NCBI RefSeq assembly: GCF_040605455.1
Contig: NZ_JBEXCV010000094.1
Coordinates: 1-36,119 of the forward strand
Source of the DNA: Embleya sp040605455
Lineage (GTDB): Bacteria > Actinomycetota > Actinomycetes > Streptomycetales > Streptomycetaceae
DNA: 36,119 nt
Direction: 5' to 3'
Each line of letters begins with the position of its first letter. Within the stretch, counting starts at the first letter, position 1. This document shows, one piece after another, positions 7,360 to 16,427 of this stretch. Position numbers and translations under genes: made by a program. The notes beneath the pieces were generated by a model. That model saw nothing but the letters and a program-made list of their open reading frames with translations. It made no database searches and was not told where the DNA came from.

Positions 7360-8096
7360 AGGCGCCGTGAGGAGTGCTGCGGTGCCGGACCTTCCCAGGC
7401 GGCGACGGTACGCGCCTCTGGGCCTCACTCGTCATGGACACGCCTGTCAGCCCCGCCAATTGGCTCGGCATCCGTCGCCCTTGTCGGCCCAGGGCCGGCT
7501 GTCGGCGGACGCGGGTGGTCATGACGCAACAGGCCATGTGAAGGTCCTCCGGCGGTGTGGTCGGTGGCGGCGTCCGTCTCGGCGTTGGCGACGCTTTCGG
7601 AACGAGTCCCATCAGGTTCGTGCACGTTCGGTGACGTACGCCGCCGTTGTCACGCAGTTCGTCACGCAGGACCGCCCGCGCATGCGCCGTCCGGTTGAGT
7701 TGAGGAGACAGAGCTGTCGGACGGTCTCGTAACCTCTGCTCATGACGATCGGCGATGAGGCCCATGGTGCGGAATCTGCGGCGAAGTCCGCCCCACAGTC
7801 GGCCCATTGGGTCCGCGAGGCTCCGCGCGGCGGGACGGGCCGCCGGTATGACGCGGTCCCACTGGGTCACGCCTCGGCGGCGACCGGTGCGCCTTCCTCG
7901 CGTTGCCGGCCGCTCGGGGTGTGGCGGCTTCGGCGTGTGCGCTCGTCTCGGCACCATGTGTAGTCTCTTCGTTGCACGTGGCGGCGGACCGGTGGAGGCC
8001 GAGGGTCCCAATCCGGGAGAACGGGCAGTGGTAACTCGCTCGTCAGGCTCGTGCGTGGGTACGGGGATCAGTGCGTCATCGGGGGAAGGGTGCGAA
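7360..8096. other. Gene-poor stretch upstream of the Trypco2 operon
   Basis: No frame on either strand shows sustained coding composition or a recognisable domain. The region presumably holds the promoter of the operon that begins at 8097, but I could not pick a convincing -35/-10 pair. A GGGGGAAGGG stretch at 8081-8090 is the ribosome site of the 8097 gene. Confidence 0.5.
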
Positions 8097-8396
8097 GTGA
8101 TCGAGCTTGCGGAGATGATCCGTGATCTACGGCGCGAGTTGACCGACGCGATGGAGCATGGCGCGGGCGAACGCCTGCGCTTCGAGTTGGGGCCGGTCGA
8201 GATCACCGCCACCGTCACGGTCACCCGCGAGGCCGGTGCCGGTGCCAAGGTGCGCTTTTGGGTGGTCGAGGCAGACGCGCAGGGCCGACGGGGCCAGGAG
8301 CACACTCAACAGATCTCGCTCACCCTCCAGCCGAGACTGGCAGGTACGAACGCACCACCGCTCATCTCCGGAGAGCAGGCCCACGGAGAGCGCTGA
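8097..8396 (+). CDS. Trypco2 (trypsin-co-occurring domain 2) protein
   Basis: This 99-residue soluble protein is a small partner typically encoded beside trypsin-like effectors in actinobacterial conflict systems. Visible pattern: an N-terminal helix 'IELAEMIRDLRRELTDAMEH', then an alternating-strand domain beginning 'LRFELGPVEITATVTVTREA' and the strand 'KVRFWVVEADAQG', ending 'HTQQISLTLQPR'. This matches the Trypco2 family as I know it. The GTG at 8097 has a GGGGAAGGG ribosome site just upstream. Only seven bases separate its stop from the ATG of the trypsin-pseudokinase gene, so they are certainly co-transcribed. Its biochemical role is unknown. Binding or restraining the protease is inference. 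Confidence 0.85.
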   Translation: MIELAEMIRDLRRELTDAMEHGAGERLRFELGPVEITATVTVTREAGAGAKVRFWVVEADAQGRRGQEHTQQISLTLQPRLAGTNAPPLISGEQAHGER

Positions 8397-8403
8397 CCAC
8401 GCG

Positions 8404-10062
8404 ATGGCAATGCAGGCGGGAGTGACGCCTGGGCGGGTTGCGGAGATCATCGTGGCCCTGGGCGACGGGGGCGGTCGGCGTGGATCGGGTTACCTGATCG
8501 GACCCGGGCGGGTGCTGACGGCTGCTCATGTGATCGCCGGAGCGGTGGCGGTGCGGGTGCGCTTCGACGCGGATCGGCCCGGCGCGCGCGAGCTGGTCGG
8601 CGAGCCGGCGTGGGCCGACGAACGGACCGACGTGGCCGTGCTGCTCGTGCCGGGCGAGGACCGGCCACCGGTGCGATTCGGTCGTCTCGATGGGCACGAA
8701 CTCCCTTACGAATGCCGAGCGGTGGGCTTCCCTCGGTTCAAGCTGCGAGCGGACCCACGGGACGGATCCCGGTACCGGGACATGTGCGACGCGTTCGGCA
8801 CGCTCGCCCCGCTCTCGAATCGTCGCGAGGGCACCCTGTCGATCGCCGTGACCCCGCCCGACCGCGACGTGGATCCCAGGGCGTCACCCTGGGAAGGCAT
8901 GTCCGGTGCGCTGGTATGGGTCGCCGGACACGTCGTCGGCATCGTCAGCCGACACCATCGCCCGGACGGGTTGGGCACCCTGGCCGCCGTGTCGGCCGAG
9001 CGGTGGGCGGACGGAGTCGACGCGGCGCGCGTGGCGGCGTTGGAAGACCTCCTCGGCACCTCCCTCCACCCTGACCGGCTGCCATGCGTACCGGTTCCAC
9101 CCGGTCCCGGGCGAACGCCGAACCCCTCCCCGGCGTCCGCGAGAATCGTGGTCGCCACGAGCGACGCCGCCACACCCCCGAGGCCGGCCGCCGGTTGGCA
9201 CGGCGGCACGGAGGTCGATGTGGAAGGGCATCGATATCTGCTGCACAGCGAGCACCTGGACGACGCGTTCTGCGCCGTCCGCTCGGTACACGTGCGCCGG
9301 GCCCGGGGACTGTGCCTGACTCGGGGCCAAGGACGTTCCTCGGCCGGGGGATACGTGTGGCTGCACCGTGTCGACGCCCGCACCGACGGGCCCGACGCGC
9401 GTACCGCACTGCGCGAACTCGCCGCCGAGTACGGCCTGATCGACGAGCTCGGTCCCATCCCGGGTCTGCCGATACCGATCGCGGTGACCGGCGGACGCGG
9501 CACGTCGACCCTGGTGCTGGGTTGGCCGCCGGCCCGCCTTGGTGGCGGCCCCGGCGAGACGCTCGCCGAGGTGTGTGGCGCATGGGCCGCGCCTGTGGAC
9601 CCCTGGCGGACCGCACGCCTGCTCGCGGGCCTGGGCGGACTCTGCGCGACCTTGGCACCGCTGCACCGTCGAGGGATCGGTCATCGTCGGCTCGCCGCGA
9701 ACGGCATCATCGCGCTCGACGACGGTCGACTCGTGCTTCGTGACCTGGGCCTCGCCGTGAGGGAGCCCAGATCGGGCGAAGCACCGGTCGGACACCCGGC
9801 TCCCGAGCAGAGCCGACGCCGCGGATCGGGCACGCCCGGGCCGCACACGGACGTGTACCGGCTCGCCGCGATCGCGTACCACCTGGTGACGGGCCGGGCA
9901 CCGAACCCGATCGCCCCCACGCCCGGGGCGATCCTCGGGCCGGACCTGCCGGCATCGCTCGGTCGAGCCCTGGTGCAGGGTCTGGCGGCCGACCCGCGAT
10001 CCCGTCCGGACATCGGGGAGTTCGCCGCAGCCTTGACCGCCGTCCGAGACGAACTCGCCTGA
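8404..10062 (+). CDS. Trypsin-like serine protease fused to a kinase-like domain lacking the catalytic Asp
   Basis: This 552-residue protein combines two domains. Residues 15-215 are a trypsin-fold protease with the complete triad: His42 in 'VLTAAHVIAG', Asp76 in 'ERTDVAVLLV' and Ser167 in 'WEGMSGALVW'. There is no signal peptide, so it acts in the cytoplasm. After a proline-rich linker (225-265), residues 270-552 resemble a protein kinase: 'GHRRLAANGIIALDDGRLVL' is the catalytic loop, 'RDLGLAV' the DFG region, 'HPAPEQ' the APE and 'HTDVYRLAAIAYHLVTGRAP' helix F. The HRD Asp is Arg429, and neither a glycine loop nor the VAIK Lys is evident, so this is a pseudokinase and probably a sensor or scaffold. 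ATG 8404 has GGAGAG upstream. An intact protease with an inactive kinase suggests a switchable effector. Confidence 0.85.
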   Translation: MAMQAGVTPGRVAEIIVALGDGGGRRGSGYLIGPGRVLTAAHVIAGAVAVRVRFDADRPGARELVGEPAWADERTDVAVLLVPGEDRPPVRFGRLDGHELPYECRAVGFPRFKLRADPRDGSRYRDMCDAFGTLAPLSNRREGTLSIAVTPPDRDVDPRASPWEGMSGALVWVAGHVVGIVSRHHRPDGLGTLAAVSAERWADGVDAARVAALEDLLGTSLHPDRLPCVPVPPGPGRTPNPSPASARIVVATSDAATPPRPAAGWHGGTEVDVEGHRYLLHSEHLDDAFCAVRSVHVRRARGLCLTRGQGRSSAGGYVWLHRVDARTDGPDARTALRELAAEYGLIDELGPIPGLPIPIAVTGGRGTSTLVLGWPPARLGGGPGETLAEVCGAWAAPVDPWRTARLLAGLGGLCATLAPLHRRGIGHRRLAANGIIALDDGRLVLRDLGLAVREPRSGEAPVGHPAPEQSRRRGSGTPGPHTDVYRLAAIAYHLVTGRAPNPIAPTPGAILGPDLPASLGRALVQGLAADPRSRPDIGEFAAALTAVRDELA

Positions 10063-10099
10063 CGACGCTCCGCCGGAACGAAGGAGTAGAGGAGCACCC

Positions 10100-13075
10100 A
10101 TGCCGATCCACCTCGTTGAACTACCCGGGGCCGTCACGCTGGTCCCGGGAAAGACGCTGGACGGACAACTGCGTCGGCAAGCGAGTAATCCGCACGTTCC
10201 CGTCGACCTCCGCGCGCTGATCGACTACCTGAACGGCCGCACCGACGGAGTGCCGGCCGCCCTCGACGAACCCAGGTCCGGCAGCACCGACAAGAGCATG
10301 GTCTTGTTCGGACCCTCCTACGTCGTACGCCTGTTCCCCACCCGGCGCCGCGACGGATACACGATCGCCGGGATATACCCGCTGCGTATCGCCGACCACC
10401 GCCGGCTCGCCGACCGCTACCTCCGCGTACGCCCGCCACTCTGGCGGTCGGTGCACGAGCCACGACAGATCCCGACCCATTCCGACGCGCACTGGCCCCG
10501 CCTCGACGCCGAATGGACCAGGCTGCTCGCGGCGCACTCCACCGCCCATGGCGTGCCCACCCCAACGGCCCGGTCGACGCGCCTGCTGGAAACCCTCGAC
10601 CGGCTGATCGACGCCACCGAGCGGATCGACAGCGAGAAGACGCGCGCCGCCCCGCCGTTCCCGTACCGCGACGTAAGTGCGACCGGCGAGCGACGACAGG
10701 GCACCCGGGCGGTGTACCGATTCCACCTCGCCGGCGGGCGGACTCCCCAGGAAGGCACCTTCGTCCAACTGCGAGGTGGGTCGGAGCGGCGCGGTCAAGT
10801 TGTCCGGGTCGTCGCCGAGGGCGGCCACGAGGTCGCGACCGTGCGCTTCGACGAGCCCGTCGCGTGGGACGACCTCGTGCCCCAGGGGGAACTGGAGGTG
10901 ACCCCGACCAATGTCGTCTACCGCAAACAGCGTGAAGCGGTCGCCCGGCTGCGGACCGGTCAGGAAGCCAATGCGGCGCTCCTGCCCGTGCTCACCGAGC
11001 GCCGGGTGCAGCCGTTTCGGGCGGCCGACACACGGCCTGCCGAGCCGCTCGATCCCGACCAACTCACGGCCTACCAAAAAGCGTTGACCGTTCCCGACCT
11101 GCTCATCGTGCTCGGCCCTCCGGGGACCGGCAAGACACGGACGATCAGCGAGATCGTACGATCCAGCGCAATTGCGGCGCCGCCCCAGCGCATTCTGGTC
11201 ACGTCGCATACACATCGCGCGGTGGACAACGTGCTGGCCCGGCTGCCTCGCGAACTCGTGATCGTGCGCGTGGGCCACGAGAACAGCGTCACCGCAGAGG
11301 GCAAGCCGTACCTTCTCGACCGCCAGATCGCCGACCTGCGTGGCGAGATCCTCGGCCGCACCGCGAACGCGCCGGACGCGTGCACGGATCCCGAAAACGC
11401 CGCGCCTTGGGCCGACCAACTCTCGCTGTGCGTGGATGAGCTCGCGACACTGACCGAACAGGCGGCCCGAGCCCGTGCGGATCTCGACGTGAAGCGCCGT
11501 GCGGTCGGCGGACCGGCGCGCGACGCCGCGGTTGCGTGGACCGACCGGCTCGCCTTGGCGCGCGACGCGGCGGAGGGACACCGTGGGCACATCGAGACTC
11601 GCGTCCGACGACACGACAAGGTCGCCTCGCGCGCCGGTATGCCGATGCTCGGGGGCCTCTTTGCGCGTCGCGCCCGCAGGCTGCGCGCGCGGCTGGACGC
11701 GCTGTTCGTTCGGGCCGCGGAGCTCGACGCGGTCGTCGCCGACGCCCGGGCCGAACTCGATGTCGCCGAACGCGCTGCCCTCGCGGAGGCCGACGCCGCC
11801 CCGACGGTGCGTGCCGCCGTGGCCGTGCTCGCGGCCACCCGGCAGGAGCGGCAGGCGGCCCACGACGGCGCTCGGGTCGCGGCCCGCGAGACGTGCGCGG
11901 CGCTCGGCCCGGCGGAGGGACTGACGCCGCCCTACGACCCAACCGACCCGGACCCGAGCGGGCGCAGGCTCGGCGAACTGTGCGCGTGGCTGCACGCGCA
12001 CATGCCGCTGATCGCCGCGCGGGCACACCTGCGCGAGCAATGGCACGAGGCCGTCAGCGGCGAGACCGACCAACTGCACCCGGAACTGATCCGTTACGCG
12101 GACGTGATCGCCGCGACTTGTATCGGCGTGGCCTCCCGGCCGGAACTCGCCGAGCTCGACTTCGACCTCGCGATCGTCGACGAGGCCGGACAGATCGGCG
12201 TCGCCGACGTGCTGGTACCCCTGGTCCGGGCGAAGCGCGGGGTCCTGGTCGGCGACGAGCGCCAACTTCCGCCCTTCCTGGACACGGACGTCGAGAGATG
12301 GGGCGCCGATGCCGACGAGGAGACCCGGGACCTGCTCGCGAAGAGTGCCCTCGAACTGCTCCTGGCCGGCCTGCCCCGCAGCCACGTCGTGCAACTCACC
12401 CGCCAGCGCCGGATGCCGGCCGAGGTCTGCGGCTTCATCTCCGAGAGGTTCTACGGCGGCAACCTGCACACTGCTGCGGTCCACCACGAGCACCGGGACC
12501 CGCTCTTCACCGCCCCTATGGTGTTCGTGGACACCGCGAGACTGCCACCGGGCCGGCGGTACGAGCAGTCCGGTGGCACCGCGGAGGACGGGAACATCCC
12601 CGGCTCCAGCAACGCGACCGAGGGCGAACTCCTGGTCGAATTGGCGTGTTTCTACCACCGCCGAGGCGCCGAATGGGCGATCATCGTGCCTTATCGCGCG
12701 CAAGTGGACCTGATCACGCGCGCCTTGGCGGGCCGGATCGGCGATCTCGACGTCGCTCGGCACAATGTCGGCACCGTCGACTCGTTCCAGGGCGGCGAAC
12801 GCGATGTGATCCTGTACGGCTTTACCCGAAGCAACCCGAAAGGCAACGTGGGCTTCCTGCGTGAACTGCGCCGGATCAACGTTGCGTTCACCCGGGTCAA
12901 GCGGCAACTTGTCCTCGTCGGTGACGCCGAGACCATCGGAAACGCTGATGATCCGGAGTTCCGCAAGCTCGCGGAGGCGCTGCGGGTGCACCTCGTGGCC
13001 CGGGGCGAGATTCTGCAGTACCTCGACGTGCGGAAACGGTTGGCCGACTTCGACACGGACTGGAGGCGGGCGTGA
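10100..13075 (+). CDS. Upf1/Dna2-like superfamily 1 helicase
   Basis: This 991-residue protein is an ATP-driven nucleic-acid translocase. Residues 1-330 form an N-terminal region with a small beta-rich segment near 200-270. The helicase core follows: Walker A 'GPPGTGKT' at 339-346, motif Ia 'ILVTSHTHRAVDNVL', Walker B 'LAIVDEAGQIG' near 690, motif III 'VLVGDERQLPP', motif IV 'LTRQRRMPAEVC', motif V 'VGTVDSFQGGERD' near 890 and motif VI 'RRINVAFTRVKRQLVLVGD' near 925. All ATPase residues are present. A long Ala/Arg-rich coiled coil (about 450-620) is inserted between motifs Ia and II, as in other Upf1-like proteins. It starts 37 bases after the protease gene behind a GAAGGAG ribosome site and overlaps the next gene by four bases. 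In this operon it is the likely nucleic-acid sensor. Confidence 0.93.
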   Translation: MPIHLVELPGAVTLVPGKTLDGQLRRQASNPHVPVDLRALIDYLNGRTDGVPAALDEPRSGSTDKSMVLFGPSYVVRLFPTRRRDGYTIAGIYPLRIADHRRLADRYLRVRPPLWRSVHEPRQIPTHSDAHWPRLDAEWTRLLAAHSTAHGVPTPTARSTRLLETLDRLIDATERIDSEKTRAAPPFPYRDVSATGERRQGTRAVYRFHLAGGRTPQEGTFVQLRGGSERRGQVVRVVAEGGHEVATVRFDEPVAWDDLVPQGELEVTPTNVVYRKQREAVARLRTGQEANAALLPVLTERRVQPFRAADTRPAEPLDPDQLTAYQKALTVPDLLIVLGPPGTGKTRTISEIVRSSAIAAPPQRILVTSHTHRAVDNVLARLPRELVIVRVGHENSVTAEGKPYLLDRQIADLRGEILGRTANAPDACTDPENAAPWADQLSLCVDELATLTEQAARARADLDVKRRAVGGPARDAAVAWTDRLALARDAAEGHRGHIETRVRRHDKVASRAGMPMLGGLFARRARRLRARLDALFVRAAELDAVVADARAELDVAERAALAEADAAPTVRAAVAVLAATRQERQAAHDGARVAARETCAALGPAEGLTPPYDPTDPDPSGRRLGELCAWLHAHMPLIAARAHLREQWHEAVSGETDQLHPELIRYADVIAATCIGVASRPELAELDFDLAIVDEAGQIGVADVLVPLVRAKRGVLVGDERQLPPFLDTDVERWGADADEETRDLLAKSALELLLAGLPRSHVVQLTRQRRMPAEVCGFISERFYGGNLHTAAVHHEHRDPLFTAPMVFVDTARLPPGRRYEQSGGTAEDGNIPGSSNATEGELLVELACFYHRRGAEWAIIVPYRAQVDLITRALAGRIGDLDVARHNVGTVDSFQGGERDVILYGFTRSNPKGNVGFLRELRRINVAFTRVKRQLVLVGDAETIGNADDPEFRKLAEALRVHLVARGEILQYLDVRKRLADFDTDWRRA

Positions 13076-14298
13076 GTACCCGATCCCGAGCGCAGGCCAC
13101 ACCGAAGTGGCTGATCCCATACCCGGAGACGCGCGCGGTCGAGCATGCGGCGTTCGTCGAAGGCATCGCGCCCACCGGTGTATTCCCGGTGCTGCTCCCG
13201 GTGTGGTCCGTCGAAATCCGGGCCACCGTGACCGAAGGGAAGCCCTACGACCTGATCGACCACTACCTTGAACGCGCCATCGACGAAGGCCACCTGGATA
13301 CGGTCCACAGCCTGGCTCGATTCCTCGGCCTCGACGCGGTGTTGGTGGATCGTGCGTTGCGCTCGCTGGTCGCGATCGACCATGTCGTCCGCACCGGGAA
13401 CACTGTGGAACTCACCGAACTCGGTCGTCGATCGGTGCGCGCGGGAACCCGCTACGTGGTGACGCGCGGGGATCGGCGCAGGCTGTACTTCGACGCGTTC
13501 GGGTCGCGGCCGCTGACTCGGCGCTACTACGCGGGCGATCCGGTGACCCTGCTGTCCGGCAGCGAACTCGACGCCGCCCACGCCGGCCGGAACGGGCAAC
13601 GATTCACCCTGCTCGTGAGCACGCACGGGTTCGCCCGGGACGCGCTCGCCCGGTTGAGCGCGAGCCCGGAACGCGACCGCTACAACCTGCCCGCCCGGAT
13701 CGACCAGCCCCAAAGCCTCGGCGAGGAAATGGTCTTCCTGCCGGTCTACATCGTGCGCGGGTGGGAGGGCGGTCCGGGCGGTCGGCTACGCCATCTCGTG
13801 TACGGCCAGGCGGGCGACGAAGCCGACCCGGATCTGAGCGCGATGGTGCAGGAGACAGTCGAGATCGTGTCCGCAGTGGCGTCGGAGCAGGCTGATCCCG
13901 AGCGCGCCCAGGTATGGATGCGTGAGAAGCACCCCTTTGCCACAGGCCCGGAGGCACTCGACCGCGGGGGGTGGCGCGCTACCTTACCTCCCGAGTCCTT
14001 CGGCCCGAACGCGTCCTTCACACTCACCAAGGTCGGCTCGTTCATGCGACATTCGGGGTGTCTCTTCCAACTGTGGTGCGCGGACCCGGGAACCAGGCGC
14101 CGAGCCTTGGTCGAGCGGATGGACGAGTACCTCGGCGCGCGCAGTCGTCCCAGCCGCGACGACGTGGACGATCGCCTCGCGCGGATCGCCGAACAATTGG
14201 ACCTCAACGGCACCGATCGGGCGGAACTCCATCGCTTGGCACACCTGTACGCCCGCGGCGACCTGGCCGCGCGACTGGACGAACTCGCGGCCCACTGA
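13072..14298 (+). CDS. Unknown protein with winged-helix-like segment, helicase partner
   Basis: The 408-residue protein begins at a GTG that overlaps the helicase stop (GTGA at 13072-13075), so translation is coupled and the two proteins probably act together in fixed ratio. Residues 63-125 ('YDLIDHYLERAIDEGHLDTV', 'LARFLGLDAVLVDRALRSLV', 'TVELTELGRRSV') read like a winged-helix domain. The middle (130-320) is a mixed alpha/beta region with 'FDAFGSRPLTRRYYAG' and 'EEMVFLPVYIVRGWEGGPGG', which I do not recognise. The C-terminus is helical and charged. There is no signal peptide, membrane segment or obvious nuclease or protease motif. A specificity or DNA-binding subunit for the helicase is the most reasonable guess, without direct support. 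It is the last gene before the terminator at 14323. Confidence 0.85.
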   Translation: MSTRSRAQATPKWLIPYPETRAVEHAAFVEGIAPTGVFPVLLPVWSVEIRATVTEGKPYDLIDHYLERAIDEGHLDTVHSLARFLGLDAVLVDRALRSLVAIDHVVRTGNTVELTELGRRSVRAGTRYVVTRGDRRRLYFDAFGSRPLTRRYYAGDPVTLLSGSELDAAHAGRNGQRFTLLVSTHGFARDALARLSASPERDRYNLPARIDQPQSLGEEMVFLPVYIVRGWEGGPGGRLRHLVYGQAGDEADPDLSAMVQETVEIVSAVASEQADPERAQVWMREKHPFATGPEALDRGGWRATLPPESFGPNASFTLTKVGSFMRHSGCLFQLWCADPGTRRRALVERMDEYLGARSRPSRDDVDDRLARIAEQLDLNGTDRAELHRLAHLYARGDLAARLDELAAH

Positions 14299-14322
14299 GG
14301 CAAGTCGTCCAGGCGTCCTGGC

Positions 14323-14341
14323 GTGCGGCGGCCGGCCGCAC
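14323..14341 (+). terminator. Hairpin terminator of the helicase operon
   Basis: GTGCGGC at 14323-14329 pairs with 14335-14341 around GGCCG, 25 bases past the last stop of the operon. Stem 7 bp, all matched, no T run, as is common in Streptomyces. Confidence 0.6.
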
Positions 14342-14385
14342 TCAAGCACGAACGACGGAAGATCACTTCCAGTGATCGACACAGG

Positions 14386-14661
14386 TCAAAGCTCCCCATG
14401 GTCGTCACATCTCCGATACGTGGCGCGCCGTCGCAGCTTCGGGAGCACTGGGCCTGGATCGGCTTCTTCATGGAACGTGAACATCTGCCGGAGATGAGCC
14501 GTCGTGACCTCGACGCCGGTGATCGCTTTCGTCGCGCAGTCGATGAACCACGTGATGTACGGGTGGACGAGGTCGCCGTCGGCGTCGACGCGCAGCGGCG
14601 CTTGGACGTGGTGGGCCTCCCGGACGTGGTTGCGCCAGGTGCGGGGGCGTTTGGCGAACAC
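14386..14661 (-). pseudogene. Transposase fragment with rve-type integrase core
   Basis: On the minus strand a fragment contains 'HVQAPLRVDADGDLVHPYIT' and 'WFIDCATKAITGVEVT', which matches the first catalytic strand region (with its Asp) of Mu/TnsB-like DDE transposases. The sequence loses similarity after 'LRQMFTF', and upstream coding signal is scattered between frames. The gene is truncated at both ends and cannot be functional. Confidence 0.5.
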
Positions 14662-15174
14662 GTCCAGAGCGCGGGCGGCTTCGGGGCCTTTGCGGTGGCC
14701 GGCCCGCTCCCCGCGGTCAGGTTCCGGCGGGTCGCGCGCAGGAACGTCGACGGGGAGGGCACCGGATCCAACACCGGGACCGCGTCCGAGGGTGCGCCGC
14801 CCGGAAGCGTCGGGTTGTCCGTCGGTCGTGCCGATGTCGGTGCGGCGTGGTCGCGGGCAAACAGGGTTCGCGGGCTGACGCCATCACCGATTCCAGAAGG
14901 TCGCTCCTCCGGGCGACGCCGATGTCAGGTGTGGCGAAGCAGGCGGATGCACCACCAGACGGGCGAGTGTCCGCCTGTCCCCGTGCGGTGGGCACCGCGA
15001 CATCGCGGTCGACCGCGCTCCGGAAGCCGCGTCGGGCAGCGCGGGCGCCGATGTCAACCACGTCCGCCTGGCACCAGATGTATTCACCCGTGAGGTCCAC
15101 TCCGCCCCGCCGGATGAGATCCAGCGAGGCGGATCTACCCACAGCGCCGCCGGGCGGGAGGGGGCCGGTACGGG
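14662..15174. other. Degraded DNA between transposase fragment and MFS gene
   Basis: There is no continuous gene. A minus-strand stretch at about 15045-15142 ('LIRRGGVDLTGEYIWCQADV') may be a further scrap of a mobile-element gene, but it breaks frame quickly and I cannot assign it. Confidence 0.4.
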
Positions 15175-16365
15175 TCAGAGTGCGGTTGGGCGGCGGGCGA
15201 GTGCCAGAGGAGCGGCGGCCGTCAGAGCTGCGATGGTGACGGCCAACGCAAGGGCGTCGGTGGATGCGCCGAGGCCGGCCAGTGGGGCGGCCAGGCCGCC
15301 GATGACGAACTGCGAGAGGCCGAGCAATGCCGAAGCGGTGCCGGCGGTGGCGGGTTCGCAGCGGTCCAAGGCCAAGGCGACGCTATTCGACATTGTCAAC
15401 CCGATCGAGGATACGACGGCGAAGAAGCCGGCCAGCAAAGGCCACAGGCCGAACCCGCACAGCACGGTGGCCAGGATCAGGAGGCCGCCGGCCGCCGACA
15501 GCGCGAGGCCCGCGGCGAGGAGTACGCGGGGGCCGAAGCGGTCCTGGCGGGCCGCGAGGAGGCCGGTCAGGATGATCCCCGTGCCGTTCACGGCGAAGAC
15601 CACGGCGAACTGCAGTTCGCTCAGCCCGTGGAGATCCTGGAGGACGAACGGCGAGCCGGCGATGTACGCGAACATCGCCGCGAAGGACAGCCCGCCCGCG
15701 AGCATGTACCGGGTGAAGTCGCGGTCCCGGGCCACGGCGGCGACGGTACGCAGCATCGGTGCGGTCGACGGCGCCGACGCCGTCTCGGGCAGCCGCCAGA
15801 TCGCCGCGACCAGCACCGCACCGGCGATCGCAATGACCACGAAGAGGCCGCGCCAGGGCATGACGTGCAAGAGCAGGCCGCCGGCCAGCGGGGACAGGAC
15901 CGGGGCGATGCCGCTGATCTGCGTCAGGGCGGCGAAGAGGCGGGCCGCGGCGGCTCCTTCGTACAGGTCGCGGACGACGGCTCGGGCGATGACGATCGCC
16001 GCGCCGCCCGCCAGGCCTTGGAGCAGCCGGGCGGCGATCAGCAGCGGCAGCGAGGGAGCCGCGACGCACAGCAGGGAACCGAGCGTGTACGCCACGACGC
16101 CGATCCGGAGCGGGAGCCGCCGGCCGTACCGGTCGCTCGGCGGTCCGACCGCGGCCTGGCCGAGGGCGAGGCCGACGAGGCAGGCGGTCAGCGTGAGTTG
16201 GACTGCGGACGCGTCGGAGTGCAGGTCGCGGCCCAGTTCGGGCAGGGCGGGCAGGTACAGGTCGATCGACAACGGGCCGAGTGCGGAGAGCGACCCGAGG
16301 ATGAGGGCGAGTCGGGGCACGGGGGCTCGCGGCACGGTGGTCCGGGGTTCTGCGGCCACGGTCAT
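15175..16365 (-). CDS. Bcr/CflA-type MFS drug exporter
   Basis: This 396-residue integral membrane protein is a proton-coupled exporter of small toxic molecules in the inner membrane. About twelve hydrophobic helices are visible. The first bears 'LGPLSIDLYLPALPELGRDL', a hallmark of the Bcr/CflA drug-resistance group. The loop between helices 2 and 3 carries 'GPPSDRYGRRLPLRIG', the MFS motif A. 'LLQGLAGGAAIVIARAVVRD' marks helix 4. The ATG at 16365 fits family length, and the minus strand upstream of it is the end of the flavodoxin gene 62 bases away. It is the third gene of the hydrolase-flavodoxin-exporter operon and probably removes the compound those enzymes act on, under control of the divergent LysR regulator. 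Confidence 0.92.
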   Translation of the reverse strand: MTVAAEPRTTVPRAPVPRLALILGSLSALGPLSIDLYLPALPELGRDLHSDASAVQLTLTACLVGLALGQAAVGPPSDRYGRRLPLRIGVVAYTLGSLLCVAAPSLPLLIAARLLQGLAGGAAIVIARAVVRDLYEGAAAARLFAALTQISGIAPVLSPLAGGLLLHVMPWRGLFVVIAIAGAVLVAAIWRLPETASAPSTAPMLRTVAAVARDRDFTRYMLAGGLSFAAMFAYIAGSPFVLQDLHGLSELQFAVVFAVNGTGIILTGLLAARQDRFGPRVLLAAGLALSAAGGLLILATVLCGFGLWPLLAGFFAVVSSIGLTMSNSVALALDRCEPATAGTASALLGLSQFVIGGLAAPLAGLGASTDALALAVTIAALTAAAPLALARRPTAL

Positions 16366-16427
16366 GACGGCTCCAGGGGCAGGCCCCCGCCGCGTCCGCG
16401 CGGCTGGACGCGGCGGGGGATCGGTCG

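Noticed and set aside
7304..8305. A 333-codon minus-strand frame upstream of and overlapping Trypco2
   Set aside because: Composition is not gene-like (Arg/Pro/Thr-rich) and it overlaps the recognisable Trypco2 gene.
8884..10137. Minus-strand open frame opposite the trypsin-pseudokinase gene
   Set aside because: Shadow frame. The plus-strand protease triad and kinase motifs identify the real gene.
10121..13120. A 999-codon open frame antisense to the helicase
   Set aside because: It mirrors the helicase codon by codon, contains no domain, and arises because high-GC genes rarely have stops on the opposite strand.
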